A DNA stretch of 64,000 nt from Streptomyces sp. TSRI0281 (GCF_001905125.1 NZ_LWLE01000011.1:62001-126000); one strand, 5' to 3'. Positions 40,972 through 50,548 are shown, numbered from the stretch's first letter. Numbers and translations are program-made. Notes: generated from the letters alone by a model not told the origin.

Positions 40972-42555
40972 ATGACCGATCAGCACCGCTCCGGCGCCGA
41001 GAGTCGTCCTCGGTCATCGGTGAGCCGGCCGCTCACCGGCGACGAGTACATCGAGAGCCTGCGCGACGACCGGCAGGTGTTCCTGTACGGGGAACGCGTC
41101 AAGGACATCACCGCCCACCCTGCGTTCCACAACCCGGTACGGATGACGGCACGGCTCTACGACGCTCTGCACGACCCGGCCACCCAGGACGTCCTGACCA
41201 CCCGGACGGACACGGGCAGCGGCGGACTGACCCACCGCTTCTACACCACGCCGCACAGCGCCGAGGACCTCGTCGCCGACCAGCAGGCGATCGCCGCGTG
41301 GTCCCGGATGAGCTACGGCTGGATGGGCCGCAGCCCCGACTACAAGGCGGCCTTCCTCGGCACACTGGGAGCCAACGCGGACTTCTACGGGCCGTTCGCC
41401 GACAACGCACGGCGCTGGTACCGCGAGGCCCAGGAGAAGGTCCTGTACTGGAACCACGCGATCGTGCATCCGCCGGTGGACCGCAGCCTGCCGCCGGACG
41501 AGGTGGCGGACGTCTTCGTGCACGTGGAGAAGGAGACCGACGCGGGGCTCGTGGTCAGCGGCGCGAAGGTGGTCGCCACCGGCTCGGCGCTGACCCACCA
41601 CAACTTCATCGCGCACTACGGACTGCCCATCAAGAAGAAGGAGTTCGCGCTGGTGGCCACGGTGCCCACCGGCGCCGCCGGGGTGAAGCTGATCTGCCGC
41701 CCCTCCTACAGCGCCACCGCGGCCGTGATGGGCACCCCGTTCGACTACCCGCTGTCCTCGCGGCTCGACGAGAACGACACCATCCTGGTCATGGACAAGG
41801 TGCTCATCCCGTGGGAGAACGTGTTCATCTACGGGGACATGGCGAAGATCCAGATGTTCTCGTCGCAGTCCGGGTTCATGGAGCGCTTCACCTTCCATGG
41901 ATGCACCCGGCTGGCCGTCAAGCTGGAGTTCATCGCGGGAGCGCTCGCGAAGGCCCTGGAGGTCACCGGGACCCAGGACTTCCGGGGCGTGCAGACCCGC
42001 CTCGGTGAGGTCCTGGCCTGGCGCAACCTCTTCTGGGGCCTGTCGGACGCGGCGGCCCGCAATCCGGTGGAGTGGCACAACGGGGCGGTGCTGCCCAATC
42101 CGCAGTACGGCATGGCCTACCGCTGGTTCATGCAGATCGGCTACCCGCGCGTCAAGGAGATCATCGAGCAGGACGTGGCGAGCGGCCTGATCTACCTCAA
42201 CTCCAGCGCGGACGACTTCAAGAACCCCGAGATCCGCCCCTACCTCGACAAGTACGTACGGGGCTCGAACGGCATCGAAGCCGTCGACCGGGTCAAGGTG
42301 CTCAAGCTCCTGTGGGACGCGGTGGGGACGGAGTTCGGCGGACGCCACGAGCTGTACGAGCGCAACTACGCCGGCAACCACGAGAACACCCGCACCGAGC
42401 TGCTGTTCGCGCAGACCGCCTCGGGGCAGATCGACGACTACAAGGCGCTGGTCGACCAGTGCATGTCGGAGTACGACCTGGACGGCTGGACGGTGCCCGA
42501 CCTCTCCTCGTTCGAGGGGCTCAGGGACATCCGCAGGAACCTGCCCGGCTGCTGA
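40972..42555 (+). CDS. HpaB/SgcC-like FADH2-dependent hydroxylase
   Basis: A 527-aa member of the 4-hydroxyphenylacetate 3-monooxygenase large-component family. It starts the domain with PLTGDEYIESLRDDRQVFLY and has VDRSLPPDEVADVFVHVEKE, GAKVVATGSALTHHNFIAHY and IPWENVFIYGD, all family hallmarks. It uses free FADH2 supplied by a reductase. SgcC in C-1027 hydroxylates a carrier-bound beta-tyrosine, so a PCP-bound substrate is plausible here. It is transcribed alone, divergent from the oxygenase at 40694. Confidence 0.9.
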   Translation: MTDQHRSGAESRPRSSVSRPLTGDEYIESLRDDRQVFLYGERVKDITAHPAFHNPVRMTARLYDALHDPATQDVLTTRTDTGSGGLTHRFYTTPHSAEDLVADQQAIAAWSRMSYGWMGRSPDYKAAFLGTLGANADFYGPFADNARRWYREAQEKVLYWNHAIVHPPVDRSLPPDEVADVFVHVEKETDAGLVVSGAKVVATGSALTHHNFIAHYGLPIKKKEFALVATVPTGAAGVKLICRPSYSATAAVMGTPFDYPLSSRLDENDTILVMDKVLIPWENVFIYGDMAKIQMFSSQSGFMERFTFHGCTRLAVKLEFIAGALAKALEVTGTQDFRGVQTRLGEVLAWRNLFWGLSDAAARNPVEWHNGAVLPNPQYGMAYRWFMQIGYPRVKEIIEQDVASGLIYLNSSADDFKNPEIRPYLDKYVRGSNGIEAVDRVKVLKLLWDAVGTEFGGRHELYERNYAGNHENTRTELLFAQTASGQIDDYKALVDQCMSEYDLDGWTVPDLSSFEGLRDIRRNLPGC

Positions 42556-42609
42556 TCCCCCGCTGCAGCCGGAAGCGGCACGGGCGTCCACCGGTGGCGG
42601 CAAGGGTGT

Positions 42610-42639
42610 GACCGGGACAGCCCTTCAGGTGTCCCGGTC
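42610..42639. terminator. Terminator hairpin between convergent genes
   Basis: Arms 42610-42619 and 42630-42639 are perfectly complementary over 10 bp with a 10-base loop. It lies 54 bases after the HpaB stop and overlaps the end of the degenerate GNAT gene. Confidence 0.6.
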
Positions 42640-43445
42640 CGTCACCCGTTCGGTCCGGTGCCGCCGGTGGTGATACCCGGCCGAGGGGGTCTCCACGAGC
42701 AGCCGTTCACGCACGAGCCGGTAGCCGATGACCCGGTTCACAGCGAGCATCGGGGCGTTCTCCCGGTTCACGGTGACCGTGACCGACCCGGCCTCGGGAA
42801 CAGCTCGTGCAGACGCAGTGTGTGGCGCGCTTTCATCCAGCGGGCCAGCCCGCCGGTCCGGTGTCCGGCGGTATCGTGCTGGTCGGCTGCCTGCGCACGG
42901 GCATCGGCCACCGTCGCACCGACGACCTCGCACGAGGGCAGGTGGACCACCGCGCTGACGAGCAGTCGCTGCCCGGCCGTCTCCGCCTCCCAGGCACGGA
43001 CCGCCGCGGTGTCCCAGGCTCGGGACGCCATCTGCAGCGCGGCTCCGGGCGCGTCCAGCACATGGCCCATCACCCGTCCGAACGAGGGTGCCCATTCCGC
43101 AGGGGCCGCACGCTGCCAGGACACCACCCGGTAGTCGGGGTGAGGATTCGCCGCCAGCTCGTGGCAGCGCCTCAGGACGTCCCAGTCGAGCCGCTGTTCA
43201 TGCAGTTCCAACCGCAGCATCACGCGCCACCCGCGAACAAATCTCGGTCCGGGCGTCCCCGCCGACACCATCGCCTGGATCCGCTCCGTCCCCCGGTCCC
43301 CGGCCTCTGCCGCGATCCGGGCGAGCAACGCCGACCCGATGCCCCGGCACCGCGCCTGCGGCGCCACGGACAGACGAAGGAACCCGATCGCGGGATCGTG
43401 CCGCTGCGCCCGCAGGCACCCGGTCCCGTTCTCGTCGTGGTACAC
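42625..43445 (-). pseudogene. Frameshifted GNAT-family acetyltransferase
   Basis: Two reading frames carry halves of one GNAT protein. From 43445 down the first frame reads FLRLSVAPQARCRGIGSALL, the acetyl-CoA loop, and continues to RWMKARHTLRLHELF near 42800. The protein then continues in the other frame as VTVNRENAPMLAVNRVIGYR to 42625. The shift falls near a CCTCGGGAAC sequence at about 42793-42801 and could be a one-base indel or a sequencing error. The 5' end also lacks a ribosome site and looks shortened. It marks the left end of the block with different character. Confidence 0.65.
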
Positions 43446-43643
43446 CGGGCCGTCGGCGGCCCGGTGCGTTGCCGCGAAGTGCTGTCGACGTCACGCCGGC
43501 CTCGCCGGACTGTCCAGGCCGGCTCCAACCCGGCGTTCTGCGGATTGGGCTGCTCAGCGCTGTTCTGTCGACTGCATCCGCCTGCCCGCCCCAGCGAGGC
43601 AAGCTCTGGCGTGGGGCACGTATCAGCGGGCAGGATCGGCCGC

Positions 43644-44675
43644 ATGAAGATCTGTGTGCTTGGCGGAACGTGGTTCCTGGGTCGGGCTGTTGCCCAGGCA
43701 GCTCTTGACCGTGGGTGGTCGGTGTCTGCCTTCAACCGAGGAAGGTCCGGAGTCGCACCCAAAGGGACGCGTGAGTTCCACGGCGACCGCACCGTCCGCG
43801 AAGACTTGATTCGACTCGCGCAGGAGGGGCCCTGGGATGCAGTGATCGATACTTCGGCCTCGGAGCTTGCGCCGAGAGATGTGTTGGCCGGAGCCGAGGT
43901 GCTGGAGCCGGTAGCGGGTAAGTACGTTTACATCTCCACCGTCAACGCCTACAGAGGGTGGCCGGACGAGCCGCTTACAGAGTCGTCCGAAATTCTTGAT
44001 GGACCGGCTGACGCCGACGCCGACTATGGCCGATTGCCGGTCAACTGGACCGGGCCGGACTGGTACTACGGTCGGCAGAAGGCCGGTGCCGAGCGGGCAT
44101 CGGTAGCGGCATTCGGAGCATCAAGGGCGTCGGTCCTCCGCCCTGGTGTGATCCTGGGCCCAGGAGAGTATGTGGGTCGCCTTCCCTGGTGGCTGCGGCG
44201 AGTGTCAAAGGGCGGTGCGATCCTCGCGCCTGGCGACCCGCACAAGACAATTCAGCCCGTGGATGTTCGAGACGTGGCCTCCTTCGCACTCGACCAAGCC
44301 GCGTCCTTGGGCGGCGGTGCGTTCAATGTGACTGCTCCGCTGGGCCGCGAGACGATGGGCGGCTTCCTCACGGCTTGTCTTGACGTCACCGGCGAAGCCG
44401 GTCAACTCGTCTGGGCTCCTGACGATCTTCTGGTTGCAAACGGAGTAGAGCAATGGACCGAACTGCCGCTCTGGCGCACTCACGCGGGTGTGTGGAGTAT
44501 CGACTCCTCCCTTGCTCAGGCGGCAGGGCTACAGTGCCGCCCCTTGGCGGAGACCGTCGCCGCCGTATGGGAGTGGATGCAGGGTGGAGGCGTCCCGGTT
44601 GAGCATCCTCGCTGGGCCGAGCACGGCATCTCGATGGAGAAAGAGGAAGTGATCCTTGCGAAGCTGAGCGGCTGA
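43644..44675 (+). CDS. NAD-dependent epimerase/dehydratase family protein
   Basis: A 343-aa extended short-chain dehydrogenase. The N-terminal nucleotide motif is MKICVLGGTWFLGRAVAQAA; the active-site Tyr-x3-Lys is present as YYGRQKAG, preceded by a Ser/Thr in YVYISTVNAY. Its codon use (many CTT, GTT, GCA, TCA codons) is less GC-biased than the biosynthetic genes. It ends three bases before the convergent regulator gene. Its role is unknown; the family includes nucleotide-sugar and isoflavone-reductase-like enzymes. Confidence 0.82.
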   Translation: MKICVLGGTWFLGRAVAQAALDRGWSVSAFNRGRSGVAPKGTREFHGDRTVREDLIRLAQEGPWDAVIDTSASELAPRDVLAGAEVLEPVAGKYVYISTVNAYRGWPDEPLTESSEILDGPADADADYGRLPVNWTGPDWYYGRQKAGAERASVAAFGASRASVLRPGVILGPGEYVGRLPWWLRRVSKGGAILAPGDPHKTIQPVDVRDVASFALDQAASLGGGAFNVTAPLGRETMGGFLTACLDVTGEAGQLVWAPDDLLVANGVEQWTELPLWRTHAGVWSIDSSLAQAAGLQCRPLAETVAAVWEWMQGGGVPVEHPRWAEHGISMEKEEVILAKLSG

Positions 44676-44678
44676 AGG

Positions 44679-46013
44679 TCAGCTCTCGATGGCCAGGGGC
44701 GCTGCGGCGCCCAGTCGATGTGCCGTCGCAGCTGCGCTGAACTCCTCAATACGATCACCGAGTGTGCGCGCCGCAGCTGAGCCGCTGAAGTCGGAGTGGC
44801 AGAGGCCGGACCACACCGCAGCCAAGCGCTCCAGCATCCCAGCACCGCGCCATTCGGTGGGCACGGAGAAAGCGGGGTCGAGGGCCGCGTGAGCGCCGTC
44901 GAATTCGCCGCGCAGAAGTCGCGCACGGGCAAGGTCCACGGAAGCCTGGGTCGAGATGAGCAGGGAGCGCTGATCTTCGGGCTTATGGCCGAGGAGGAGA
45001 AGGGCGCTTTCCGCAGCCTCCTCTGCACCCCCGGCATCACGCAGCAAGAGATAGGTAGTCGCGTTACTCATGGCCACTCGGTCGCTCGGGAATCCGAATT
45101 CGCCACCGATGTCGTCGTGAAGCTCGTCCCGCACTCCGGTGCTCTGCTCCAGAGCGTTCCGCACCGCGCCTTCTGCCGCGAGCCTGTTGCCCAAGTGCCC
45201 GTATGCGCGGGCTTCGATAACGGACAGGCGTGTCAAGGCTGTGTCGCCGAGCCCTCGGAATTGTTGCGCCGTGTGCACGAGACGAACGGCTTCCGACGGC
45301 CGGCCGCCCCAGAAGGCCAAGAAAGCGAGGGCGCCGTGAGCGTACGCCTGGAGAGGGCCGTGCTCGATCACCTGTCCGTACAGTGCCGCAGTCCGGGACA
45401 GTGACACGGCGGAGGTGAGAGAGCCGAGGTCAAAGCTGATCGCGGAGAGCAGGGCAGCAGACTGGCCGGCTGCCAGGTATGCCCGTGTCCTCTGGCGGGG
45501 CACTTGAGTCCGCTCCAGCGAGGATTGTGCAATTGCGAGTAGTTCCTTTGCGCGGCGGTAGACCTCGGTCGGGGATGTGCGGCTATAGCCGCGAGCCAAG
45601 GCCACGACGTCGTCGTGCAGCTGGTCGAGCGTCATGTCCGGAAGGCTGAGAGAAGCAGCATCACCGGCGTGCGCGGCGGCATCCCGAGCAGTCATCGCGA
45701 GTTCGCTTTCGTTGAGCGCAGTTACGTGTTTCCCAGGCGCCTCCGGCGTCGGGGCGGTCGGCGGGCTCAGTAGGAGCCGTGTGGTGTACCCAAACATGCG
45801 CTCCAGCACTTGAGGTGCCGGGTTGTTGGGAAGCCCCACAACCCGACCCGAAGTCCACCGCCGAAATGTCTGCTCTTCCACCGTCGCCGTGGAAGGCGCC
45901 TTACCAGCGGCTGTTGCTAGTGCTTGAGCTGCATCCTCATATGCTCGTCTGAAGCCGTCGTAGGTCCAACCACGTTCCCGAACCAGCGCTTGAAGCAGTG
46001 TCCGAGCCTCCAT
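44679..46013 (-). CDS. Helix-turn-helix regulator with TPR-like C-terminus
   Basis: A 444-aa Streptomyces-type regulator. Residues 1-70 (LLQALVRERGWTYDGFRRAY, QTFRRWTSGRVVGLPNNP) look like an atypical XRE/HTH domain; the rest is helical and repeat-like (RTRAYLAAGQSAALLSAISF, VIEARAYGHLGNRLAAEGAV), consistent with TPR repeats. ATG 46013 has GGGAGA eight bases upstream, preferred over a start 33 codons earlier. It is divergent from the HATPase protein across a 296-base region, a common pairing in Streptomyces developmental and metabolic control. Confidence 0.75.
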   Translation of the reverse strand: MEARTLLQALVRERGWTYDGFRRAYEDAAQALATAAGKAPSTATVEEQTFRRWTSGRVVGLPNNPAPQVLERMFGYTTRLLLSPPTAPTPEAPGKHVTALNESELAMTARDAAAHAGDAASLSLPDMTLDQLHDDVVALARGYSRTSPTEVYRRAKELLAIAQSSLERTQVPRQRTRAYLAAGQSAALLSAISFDLGSLTSAVSLSRTAALYGQVIEHGPLQAYAHGALAFLAFWGGRPSEAVRLVHTAQQFRGLGDTALTRLSVIEARAYGHLGNRLAAEGAVRNALEQSTGVRDELHDDIGGEFGFPSDRVAMSNATTYLLLRDAGGAEEAAESALLLLGHKPEDQRSLLISTQASVDLARARLLRGEFDGAHAALDPAFSVPTEWRGAGMLERLAAVWSGLCHSDFSGSAAARTLGDRIEEFSAAATAHRLGAAAPLAIES

Positions 46014-46309
46014 GGCCAACGTCTCCCTTGCAGCAGGCAGCCGGTCTCGATCGTGGGCACCGCCGTGTCGGTAGCTCCGCACCCAAACTATTGCCCAACT
46101 CGGTTCGGTCATAGCGATCTTGTGCCAAGTGGGGTCCAGATGACATGCCGGTGATACCCCGCGTCACCCGACGGCAGGGAGGTGGGACCCGCCGTGACAT
46201 GGCGAAAGCAACGCATCGCGGGAAAGCTTGCTCTCCGCTAGCTGCCCTTCGCATGAGGTCGTCCGGGCGGCGTAAGTCGATCTGCACTCCCCACGAAGCC
46301 GAGGCCAGC
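46014..46309. promoter_or_regulatory. Divergent promoter region, regulator/HATPase
   Basis: 296 bases with no supported gene lie between two divergent starts. No copies of the two cluster motifs occur here, which suggests separate control from the biosynthetic operons. Confidence 0.45.
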
Positions 46310-46783
46310 ATGAGCCAGAGCACCACCGCACGCGACAAATCGGAGCAGGGTAAGCACGATGGCCCGCAGCTTGCAGGGTTGGAATTGTCGGAGCCCCAGA
46401 TTCTTCAAGCGATGTTTCTTCCCGATCCGCTGTGGGTGCCTGAGATGCGGCGAGCGGCCAGGGTCTTCCTACACCGGTTAGGCGTGCGGCGGTCGACGGT
46501 CGACGGCGTCGAGCTGGCCGTATCAGAGTTGGTTACCAACGCAATCCAGCACGGCGGCAGTGAAGCTGAAGTGGGCCTCCGTATCTCGGCAATCAGAGGC
46601 ACGGTGCGGGTCTCGGTGGTCGATCAAAATTCCGCGCCGGCCGTGCTGAGGCGAGCCGACGCCGAGTCGGGCCGTGGACTGCTCCTCGTCGCTGCCGTCG
46701 CGGACAACTGGGGAAGCAGCGGCGAGGAGGCGTGGTGCGAGTTCCGGCATCCCCTGGGGAAGTCGGAGGTGGCTGCGACATGA
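46310..46783 (+). CDS. RsbW-like HATPase (anti-sigma factor kinase-like) protein
   Basis: A 157-aa GHKL ATPase-domain protein. The N-box is VELAVSELVTNAIQHGG and the G-box region is AESGRGLLLVAAVADNWG. It resembles the single-domain ATP-binding proteins encoded beside XRE regulators in Streptomyces, which may act as anti-sigma factors. ATG 46310 follows GAGG by five bases. A TTA codon (46478-46480) makes it a potential bldA-dependent gene. Confidence 0.85.
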   Translation: MSQSTTARDKSEQGKHDGPQLAGLELSEPQILQAMFLPDPLWVPEMRRAARVFLHRLGVRRSTVDGVELAVSELVTNAIQHGGSEAEVGLRISAIRGTVRVSVVDQNSAPAVLRRADAESGRGLLLVAAVADNWGSSGEEAWCEFRHPLGKSEVAAT

Positions 46784-46796
46784 CCTACGTACTGAC

Positions 46797-47219
46797 ATGC
46801 TATCGACGGAGAAGTTCGTAGTGGGCGCGACGAACTTGATCGCGTCGCTGGGGAACGCGTTTCTCCACGATGACGACCCGGAAGCCGACCTGTACGCGGT
46901 CCTCGGTGCTTCCGCAGGCCCGACTGGTCTGGCTGGCGCGAGGCGTCCCCAGAAGGAGGGAAGGGGCTTCTCCCACCGTAGTGTCCATCGGCTGGCTGAG
47001 AAGCTACCGAAGCCCGGCAGTGCCGCGGTCACGGAGTTGGGCCGCTGTGTCACGCGTGCCCCGGGCACCCTCGACGAGCGCCGAGCTGCGATCGGGCTCC
47101 CCTCCGCCGCCGCGCTGGAGACCCTGAGCCGCCGCCTCGCATCTGGCCCCGGCTGCGGACCGACACCTGAGGTATCACACGACGGCGAACTGCCCACCGA
47201 CCTGTCGAGCGCGGGGTGA
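46797..47219 (+). CDS. Hypothetical protein, 140 aa
   Basis: A possible 140-aa protein starting MLSTEKFVVGATNLIASLG. I recognise no family and no clear ribosome site. The main support is that its stop (47217-47219) overlaps the GTG of a small membrane-peptide gene as GTGA. It could be a degraded or mis-framed gene. Confidence 0.35.
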   Translation: MLSTEKFVVGATNLIASLGNAFLHDDDPEADLYAVLGASAGPTGLAGARRPQKEGRGFSHRSVHRLAEKLPKPGSAAVTELGRCVTRAPGTLDERRAAIGLPSAAALETLSRRLASGPGCGPTPEVSHDGELPTDLSSAG

Positions 47220-47344
47220 GCGGCTTCGCCTCGCTGAAGGCCATGCGCCGGGAGCACCACATCCTGGTCCACGGTCTGTTCACGTACCTCAGCGTGACGT
47301 GGTTCCTCGTCGTCGTCCTCGCGGCCTCACTGGTCCAGGGCTGA
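47216..47344 (+). CDS. Small single-pass membrane peptide, 42 aa
   Basis: A 42-residue frame from GTG 47216 to TGA 47344 begins SGFASLKAMRREHH and ends in a hydrophobic helix YLSVTWFLVVVLAASLV. A basic N-terminus with one C-terminal membrane segment is a sensible topology for a real small protein. It overlaps the upstream frame by GTGA and precedes the reductase-like gene by 98 bases. Role unknown. Confidence 0.4.
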   Translation: MSGFASLKAMRREHHILVHGLFTYLSVTWFLVVVLAASLVQG

Positions 47345-47442
47345 CAGCAGAACGGAAGGCAGCGTCCCGGCCCCCACACGGGCCGGGCAGCTCAGCGTGT
47401 GTTTTGGATCGTGTCTCTCTGTACTGGGAAGGGGGGCTGTTC

Positions 47443-48339
47443 ATGCAGCCCATCAGCTACATCTTCGCCGATGACACCACTCACTCCCTCGCCGAACTCG
47501 GCGCCGCCCACCAGGGGCTGTGTGCCTCTCCTCCCGGGCCCTCGCACATGGGGCTCCTGCTTCACACCTGCCAGCGCGTCGAGTGGTACGCCGCAGCGGA
47601 GATCATGCCCCCGGCGTTCGAGCTGTTGGGGCGGTCCAGCACCTCCGGACAGCGCGCGGCGCTCGTTCGCCTCGGCCAGATCGCGGCCGGGTCCCGCTCT
47701 CTGATCCCCGGCGAGCGCTTCATCTACCGGCAGGTACGGGAGGCGGCAGCCCGCCTCGCGGTGGACCATCCCCTCTACGGGGTGACCCGCGGCGCGCTCC
47801 TCCTGGCCACGCGTGCCCGGGAGGAGTTCGGCCTGTACGCGCAGGTGGACTACAGCGACCTTCCTCGTCTGCTGCTTGACGAGCGTCCTGCGGATCTCCG
47901 GCAGCTGCTCGTGATCGGCGGCGGGATGCTTGCACGCGCCATCGCCGCTGCCCCGCCGCCCGGTTACGACCGTGTGGTGATGATGACCCGCGGCCCCCGC
48001 AAGCTGCGCCGCCTGGTCGAAGGGCTCGGGACGGTCACCGTCGTGAGGCACCCCAGCCTCCAACGGGCTCTGGAGGGGCGCCCGTACGACACGGTCATCG
48101 CCACAACCAACCTGCACGGCGAGTACGAGCAGCACGTCCGGGAAGCGGCTACAGGCCCGCAGGCCCGCGATGTTCTCGATCTGTGCTGCACGCTCGCGTT
48201 GCCGGAGAGACCGGCCGGATACCGGCATCTGTACGACCCCGAGGTCCTCGGCGTTCTCGCGGACGCCAACCGCAGCATGGGCGGCCCGGCGCTCCAGGCC
48301 CGCCAGTGGATCGCTCAGACAGTGGAGGTCACCGTATGA
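47443..48339 (+). CDS. Truncated glutamyl-tRNA reductase-like protein
   Basis: A 298-aa HemA relative; housekeeping GluTR is about 420 aa or more. The active-site motif appears as LLHTCQRVEWY (Cys43; family STCNRxEIY), followed by SLIPGERFIYRQVREAA (family GEDQILGQVK) and the NADPH motif LLVIGGGMLARAIA. The C-terminal dimerisation domain is missing. If it uses Glu-tRNA, it could make glutamate-1-semialdehyde or trap a glutamyl thioester for another acceptor. GGGG precedes ATG 47443. It heads a five-gene coupled operon. Confidence 0.82.
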   Translation: MQPISYIFADDTTHSLAELGAAHQGLCASPPGPSHMGLLLHTCQRVEWYAAAEIMPPAFELLGRSSTSGQRAALVRLGQIAAGSRSLIPGERFIYRQVREAAARLAVDHPLYGVTRGALLLATRAREEFGLYAQVDYSDLPRLLLDERPADLRQLLVIGGGMLARAIAAAPPPGYDRVVMMTRGPRKLRRLVEGLGTVTVVRHPSLQRALEGRPYDTVIATTNLHGEYEQHVREAATGPQARDVLDLCCTLALPERPAGYRHLYDPEVLGVLADANRSMGGPALQARQWIAQTVEVTV

Positions 48340-49772
48340 AACCCGACCGGACAGCGGACGTGCTCGTGATCGGGGCGGGACCGGCTGGGATGCTCGCGGC
48401 GAATCGTCTCGCCCAGGAGGGCGTCAACGTCCTCCTGGTGGATGCCGGTCGCTGCCACACCCGCCGTGTCTGCCCCGTGGACCGGATGAAGTCCTGCCAC
48501 GGCTGCCGGGGGATCTGCAACGTGATCGCGGGATTCGGTGGGTCGATCCACTACGGGGACGGTGTGAAGCTGTCCCGTTTTCCCAGCGGCCGACGACTGG
48601 CGGAACTCCTCGGAGCCGACCGCGCGGGGCAACTGAGTGACGCGGCGCTGTCCCAGATGTGCGGTGCCGACCGGCCCGTCTTCCGTGGTGCCCTGGCCGG
48701 AGGATCGCCGTTTCCGGTCAAGGACTACCCCGTGGCCTCCCTCAGCTCCGCGCAGGTCCGCACTCTGGTCGAGCGGCTGTACATGAGGCTGGCCGGGAGT
48801 CCGCAGGTGACCTTACGGCTCGAAACAGAGGTCACGGACCTACGGCCGGACGATCGCCACGGCTTCACCGCCACCCTCAAGTCGCTCGGCACGGTCGACA
48901 CGGTCACCGCCCGCAAGGTGATCATGGCCGTCGGCCGACGGGGTCAGCGGTGGTGGGCCCGGCAGGTTCGTGAGCTCGACCTGGAACACGAGGCGCCCAC
49001 CCCGTCCGTCGGGCTCCGATTCGAGGCGCCCATCGGCCTCCTCCGTCGCGGTGCGCTCATCCACGAGGACTTCAAGACCACCCTGGTCCGCGACGGGGTC
49101 AAGGTGAAGACGTTCTGTTTCTGTGCCGGTCCCGGCGGTGGGCGGCTCAAGTTCACCGACTACGGTGACCACACTCTCCTCGACGGACACGTCATCCCCG
49201 AGGCGGGCGAGTCGGCCATGGGGAACTTCGCACTCCTGGCCCAGCTCCGGGACGGGGCCGGGCGCCCGTGCGACGCCCGGTGGGTCGAGGAGCACCTGCT
49301 GACCCCCTACCGGTCCCTTCGCGATGACCGGCCGGGGAAGCCCGTCCTCCAGTGGTACCCGGACTGGCGGGACAACAAGCTCACCTGCACGACGCTGGAC
49401 GGCTTCGCGCAGCGTGCGGGGCACCGTCCCTCTCTCGCGGACTACGGCGTCGGAAACCTCGCCGGCATTCTCCCCGCTCCCGTGCACACCGCTATGCGCA
49501 CGGTGTTCGAGGAGCTGATGCCGCCCCTCGCCGGTCGTCCCCTCACCGAGCACGACGCCTCCCGCATCGCGGTGATCGGCCTGGAGCTGGAAAGCCTCTG
49601 GGACGAACTCGCCCTCTCCCCGCACATGGAGACCAGCCTGCCGGGCCTGTACGCCGCCGGGGACTGCTCCGGTCTCGCCCAGGGCATCCTTCAGGCCGCC
49701 GTCGCTGGGATCGCCGCAGCCGACCACGCCCTGACCGCCGCCGCCCCGCTCTCCGCCGGAGGTCCCGCGTGA
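48336..49772 (+). CDS. Cys-rich FAD-dependent dehydrogenase
   Basis: A 478-aa flavoprotein. It begins with the FAD motif VLVIGAGPAGMLAANRL, then cysteines C40, C46, C54, C57 and C61 (CPVDRMKSCHGCRGIC), which resemble the COG2509 group of uncharacterised dehydrogenases and could hold an Fe-S cluster. The C-terminal LPGLYAAGDCSGLAQGILQA closes the FAD site. A TTA codon at 48813-48815 suggests bldA control. Start overlaps the reductase-like stop (ATGA). It may oxidise or reduce the amino acid or aldehyde formed by that protein. Confidence 0.82.
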   Translation: MKPDRTADVLVIGAGPAGMLAANRLAQEGVNVLLVDAGRCHTRRVCPVDRMKSCHGCRGICNVIAGFGGSIHYGDGVKLSRFPSGRRLAELLGADRAGQLSDAALSQMCGADRPVFRGALAGGSPFPVKDYPVASLSSAQVRTLVERLYMRLAGSPQVTLRLETEVTDLRPDDRHGFTATLKSLGTVDTVTARKVIMAVGRRGQRWWARQVRELDLEHEAPTPSVGLRFEAPIGLLRRGALIHEDFKTTLVRDGVKVKTFCFCAGPGGGRLKFTDYGDHTLLDGHVIPEAGESAMGNFALLAQLRDGAGRPCDARWVEEHLLTPYRSLRDDRPGKPVLQWYPDWRDNKLTCTTLDGFAQRAGHRPSLADYGVGNLAGILPAPVHTAMRTVFEELMPPLAGRPLTEHDASRIAVIGLELESLWDELALSPHMETSLPGLYAAGDCSGLAQGILQAAVAGIAAADHALTAAAPLSAGGPA

Positions 49773-50548
49773 TCCTGTCTCCGACCCGGCGAGCCGTACA
49801 CCTCGCCGAGCAGCACTTCGGTGACAACCTCGCCGCCGCGTTCGTCGGCGGCTCGTACGCCCGCGGCATGGCGAAGCCGACCAGCGACATCGACGTGTTC
49901 GTACTCCTGAATCACTGCGACCGGCCGTCCGAGACTGCCTTCGCCAACGCCCTGCGCGCCCTTCACCGGGAGGCAGGTCTCCACTTCGACCACTGCGGTG
50001 AGGTCTTCGACTCCGGCAGCCTCGACACGCTGCTCCGATTCACCGAGCAGGCCATCGCCGCGGTGCCCGCCATCCAGCGGTCCGCCTGCTACCAGGCCGA
50101 CTGTCCTCTGTCGATCTTCCGCAAGGGCGACATCGTCTTCAAGTTCCTCGAAGACCCCAAGCTCCACGTGCTCGACCCCGCCCAAGTCCTGCCCGCCCTG
50201 GAGAACCGGGCCTCGGCCTTCTTCGAGAAGTGGCCGATGCCCCGCGTCCAGGAGCACAAGAAGTCCCTGGCCCTCCCCGAGCGGAGCGAACAAGCCACCC
50301 TCGCGCGGACCTGGGCGGAGCGCGAGTCCGCGCCTCAGTGGGTCGACACCCCCGTCGGAGTCGGGCTGGAGCGCTGGTTCGGCGCCGGCCTGATCACGCG
50401 CGCCGGGGCCCTGGCCACCGAGACCCCCATCAGCACGCCTCCTCCCAGCCCGAGCGCGTGCCCCCTGCCGAACACCGAAGGGGCCGCACGCCGCATCTTC
50501 GCCGCGCAGTGCCTCGCCCGCTCAACTCCCCTGGAGGCCACCTCATGA
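49769..50548 (+). CDS. Nucleotidyltransferase-fold protein
   Basis: A 259-aa protein with the pol-beta-type signature FVGGSYARGMAKPTSDIDVF, including the GS and the DxD metal pair (Asp40, Asp42). This fits minimal nucleotidyltransferases and aminoglycoside adenylyltransferases. The C-terminal region is helical and unassigned. Start overlaps the dehydrogenase stop as GTGA, and its stop overlaps the first radical SAM gene as ATGA. It may adenylylate a small substrate or protein, or modify tRNA. Confidence 0.78.
   Translation: MILSPTRRAVHLAEQHFGDNLAAAFVGGSYARGMAKPTSDIDVFVLLNHCDRPSETAFANALRALHREAGLHFDHCGEVFDSGSLDTLLRFTEQAIAAVPAIQRSACYQADCPLSIFRKGDIVFKFLEDPKLHVLDPAQVLPALENRASAFFEKWPMPRVQEHKKSLALPERSEQATLARTWAERESAPQWVDTPVGVGLERWFGAGLITRAGALATETPISTPPPSPSACPLPNTEGAARRIFAAQCLARSTPLEATS

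Noticed and set aside
38948..42555. Enediyne cluster suggested by SgcJ-like and SgcC-like proteins
   Set aside because: No enediyne polyketide synthase cassette is present in the window; these families also occur in other clusters.
42768..43445. Intact GNAT acetyltransferase gene
   Set aside because: The C-terminal acetyltransferase segment (ENAPMLAVNRVIGYR) lies in a different frame, so the gene is broken as sequenced.
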